Source: Sphingomonas sp. BGYR3 (GTDB taxonomy: Bacteria; Pseudomonadota; Alphaproteobacteria; Sphingomonadales; Sphingomonadaceae). From it: DNA of 64,000 nucleotides. Shown one piece after another: positions 62,495 to 64,000 of this stretch; the first letter of the stretch is position 1, and every line of letters starts with the position of its first letter. The position numbers and the translations under genes were made by a program. The stretch spans positions 1,870,001-1,934,000 of the forward strand of contig NZ_JANZNT010000001.1 of the NCBI RefSeq assembly GCF_025153455.1, written 5' to 3'. Under the pieces are notes generated by a model. That model saw nothing but the letters and a program-made list of their open reading frames with translations, did no database searches and was not told the origin of the DNA.

Positions 62495-64000
62495 GTGTCC
62501 GAGATGTTCCGCATTACGCTGCCCGACGGTTCCGTCCGTGAGGTAGCCCCGGGGACTACCCCGGCGGACATTGCCGCCGCGATCGGGCCTGGCCTTGCCA
62601 AGGCGGCGATGGCCGCGCGTGTCGATGGCGAGGTGCGCGATATCATGCGGCCGTTCGAGGGCGATGCGCAGCTGGCGCTGATTACGGCGAAGGACGAGGC
62701 GGACGCGCTGGAACTGGTGCGGCACGATTATGCGCACATCCTGGCCGAGGCGGTTCAGGCGCTGTATCCCGGCACGCAGATCACGTTCGGTCCGGCGACG
62801 GATGACGGCTTTTATTACGACGTGAAGGCACCCGCGACGCGTGAGCCGTTCGGCATGGACGACCTGCCCGCCATCGAGGAAAAGATGCGGGAGATCATCC
62901 GCGCGGACAAGCCGCTCAAGCGCGAGGTGTGGAGCCGAGAGGCGCTGATCGAGAAGTGGCGGGCCGAGGGCGAGACGTTCAAGGCGGAATGGGCCGCCGA
63001 ACTGCCCGAGGGCGAGGAGCTGACGGTTTACTGGTCCGGCGGCGACTGGCTGGACATGTGCCGGGGGCCGCATCTGGCCAGCACGGGCAAGGTGGCGGCA
63101 GATGCTTTCAAGCTGACCCGCGTGTCGGGCGCGTACTGGCGCGGGGATCAGAAGAATGCGCAGCTGACGCGCATTTATGGCACCGGCTGGCTGAACAAGA
63201 AGCAGCTCGACGCGCATCTGACCAAGCTGGAGGAAGCGGCCAAGCGCGATCATCGCCGGCTGGGCGCGGAGATGGACCTGTTCCATCTGCAGCAGGAGGC
63301 GCACGGGTCGGTGTTCTGGCACCCCAAGGGATATCTGATCTGGCGTGAGCTGGAGGCGTATATGCGCCGCGCGATCGACGCTGCCGGATACCGCGAGGTC
63401 AAGACGCCGCAGGTGATGGACGCGCGCCAGTGGGAACAGTCGGGCCATTGGGGCAAGTATCGCGAGAACATGTTCGTCATCCCCGACGAGGTGCCGAACG
63501 TCGATGACGAAGGGCCGATCGTTTCCGACGATGCGGACTGGATGGCGCTGAAGCCGATGAACTGCCCGGCGCACGTCCTGATCTTTCGCCAGGGGATCAA
63601 GTCGTACCGCGACCTGCCGATGCGGTTTTATGAGAATGGCTGCTGCCACCGTAACGAGCCGCACGGCGCGCTGCATGGCCTGATGCGGGTGCGCCAGTTC
63701 ACCCAGGACGATGCCCATATCTTCTGCCGCGAGGATCAGATCGTCGCCGAGGTGCAGGCGTTCTGTGAACTCGCCGACCGTATCTATCGCGATTTCGGCT
63801 TTACCTATTCCATCAAGCTGGCGCTGCGCCCCGAAAAGCGGTTCGGCAGCGAGGAGATGTGGGACAAGGCCGAGGCGGAACTGCGCGATGCCGTGGTCCG
63901 CGCCGGGCTGGCGACCGAGCAATATGGCTGGGAGGAACTGCCGGGCGAGGGGGCGTTTTATGCCCCCAAGCTGGAATGGCACCTGACCGACGCGATCGGG
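62495..64000 (+). CDS. thrS: Threonine-tRNA ligase (5' part)
   Basis: Charges tRNA-Thr with threonine. The first 502 residues are present and the gene runs past the window end. A TGS domain (ITLPDGSVREVAPGTTPADIA, 1-65), the editing domain with HDYAHILAEAVQALYPG (HxxxH) and YWSGGDWLDMCRGPHL, and the class II core begins near residue 245: motif 2 is FYENGCCHRNEPHGALHGLMRVRQFTQDDAHIF with zinc ligands Cys (MNCPAH) and His. GTG at 62495 has AAGGG nine bases upstream; ATG at 62504 is the alternative. Confidence 0.97.
   Translation, partial: MSEMFRITLPDGSVREVAPGTTPADIAAAIGPGLAKAAMAARVDGEVRDIMRPFEGDAQLALITAKDEADALELVRHDYAHILAEAVQALYPGTQITFGPATDDGFYYDVKAPATREPFGMDDLPAIEEKMREIIRADKPLKREVWSREALIEKWRAEGETFKAEWAAELPEGEELTVYWSGGDWLDMCRGPHLASTGKVAADAFKLTRVSGAYWRGDQKNAQLTRIYGTGWLNKKQLDAHLTKLEEAAKRDHRRLGAEMDLFHLQQEAHGSVFWHPKGYLIWRELEAYMRRAIDAAGYREVKTPQVMDARQWEQSGHWGKYRENMFVIPDEVPNVDDEGPIVSDDADWMALKPMNCPAHVLIFRQGIKSYRDLPMRFYENGCCHRNEPHGALHGLMRVRQFTQDDAHIFCREDQIVAEVQAFCELADRIYRDFGFTYSIKLALRPEKRFGSEEMWDKAEAELRDAVVRAGLATEQYGWEELPGEGAFYAPKLEWHLTDAIG

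Overview
The window is a GC-rich, gene-dense piece of an alphaproteobacterial chromosome, most likely Sphingomonas or a close sphingomonad. Reasons: ruvCAB, tol-pal, gapR (DUF2312), DUF1244 and pyk in alphaproteobacterial arrangements; many proteins of sphingomonad type; and intergenic palindromes that, from memory, match common sphingomonad REP-like elements (CGTCATCCCGGC type, CCCCTCCCC-loop-GGGGAGGGG type, and the CCTGAAnnTGTTTCAGG type). No phage, integrase, transposase, CRISPR array or rRNA operon was seen. One tRNA, tRNA-Leu(GAG), is present. No gap between genes exceeds about 250 bases.

Layout. 1-5.7 kb: end of an unknown gene, gpmA, an overlapping DUF4136/M14 peptidase/GNAT operon, rpmJ (41-aa L36), a HAD hydrolase and pyk. 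5.7-10 kb: DUF1244, a secreted amidohydrolase, gapR, a YbjQ protein, a large inverted repeat, yebC, a DUF559 nuclease framed by palindromic repeats, then ruvC. 10-18 kb: ruvA, a GH10 xylanase lodged between ruvA and ruvB with two LacI-type sites in front of it, ruvB, and ybgC-tolQRAB-pal with a terminator. 18-22 kb: an SPFH membrane protein plus a ribbon-helix-helix/AT-hook protein, then a reverse operon of acyltransferase, isoaspartyl peptidase and S1/P1 nuclease. 22-30.5 kb: ispG, EamA transporter, GNAT, SMR transporter, ppa, M61 peptidase, ICMT-like membrane protein, hisZ. 30.6-37 kb: serA-serC with a structured leader, an esterase, an extensin-like lipoprotein, uup. 37-44 kb: PepSY/response regulator/histidine kinase, pyrimidine nucleotidase-dapD, tRNA-Leu, DUF3667, proA. 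43.8-49 kb: nadD (apparent CTG start), rsfS (TTG start), rlmH, envC-like, thyA-folA, M19 dipeptidase. 49-56 kb: dnaN, OMP beta-barrel, IalB-like protein, rlmN, TPR and alpha/beta hydrolases, and an XRE/membrane-protein pair. 56-64 kb: divergent Mur ligase and LD-carboxypeptidase, a ChaN/EreA-like protein, an AraJ-like MFS, a GH43 arabinanase-type enzyme and the 5' part of thrS.

Most genes are housekeeping: glycolysis, serine, proline, histidine and lysine synthesis, thymidylate, NAD, isoprenoids, replication and recombination, cell-envelope integrity. Accessory genes cluster in three themes. The first is (arabino)xylan use: GH10, an esterase, GH43 and AraJ-like MFS, several preceded by similar TGGTAGCG-type sites. 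The second is murein recycling (Mur ligase plus LdcA). The third is two small regulatory cassettes, SPFH/RHH and membrane protein/XRE. Many neighbours overlap by 1-4 bases (ATGA or TGATG), pointing to translational coupling.

I saw no clear defence island or mobile element. The most original candidates are the repeat-framed DUF559 gene, the SPFH/RHH-AT-hook pair with tandem operator-like repeats, the dispersed LacI-type sites, and nadD lying in frame behind proA without an ATG, GTG or TTG start. All calls were made by eye, without database searches.
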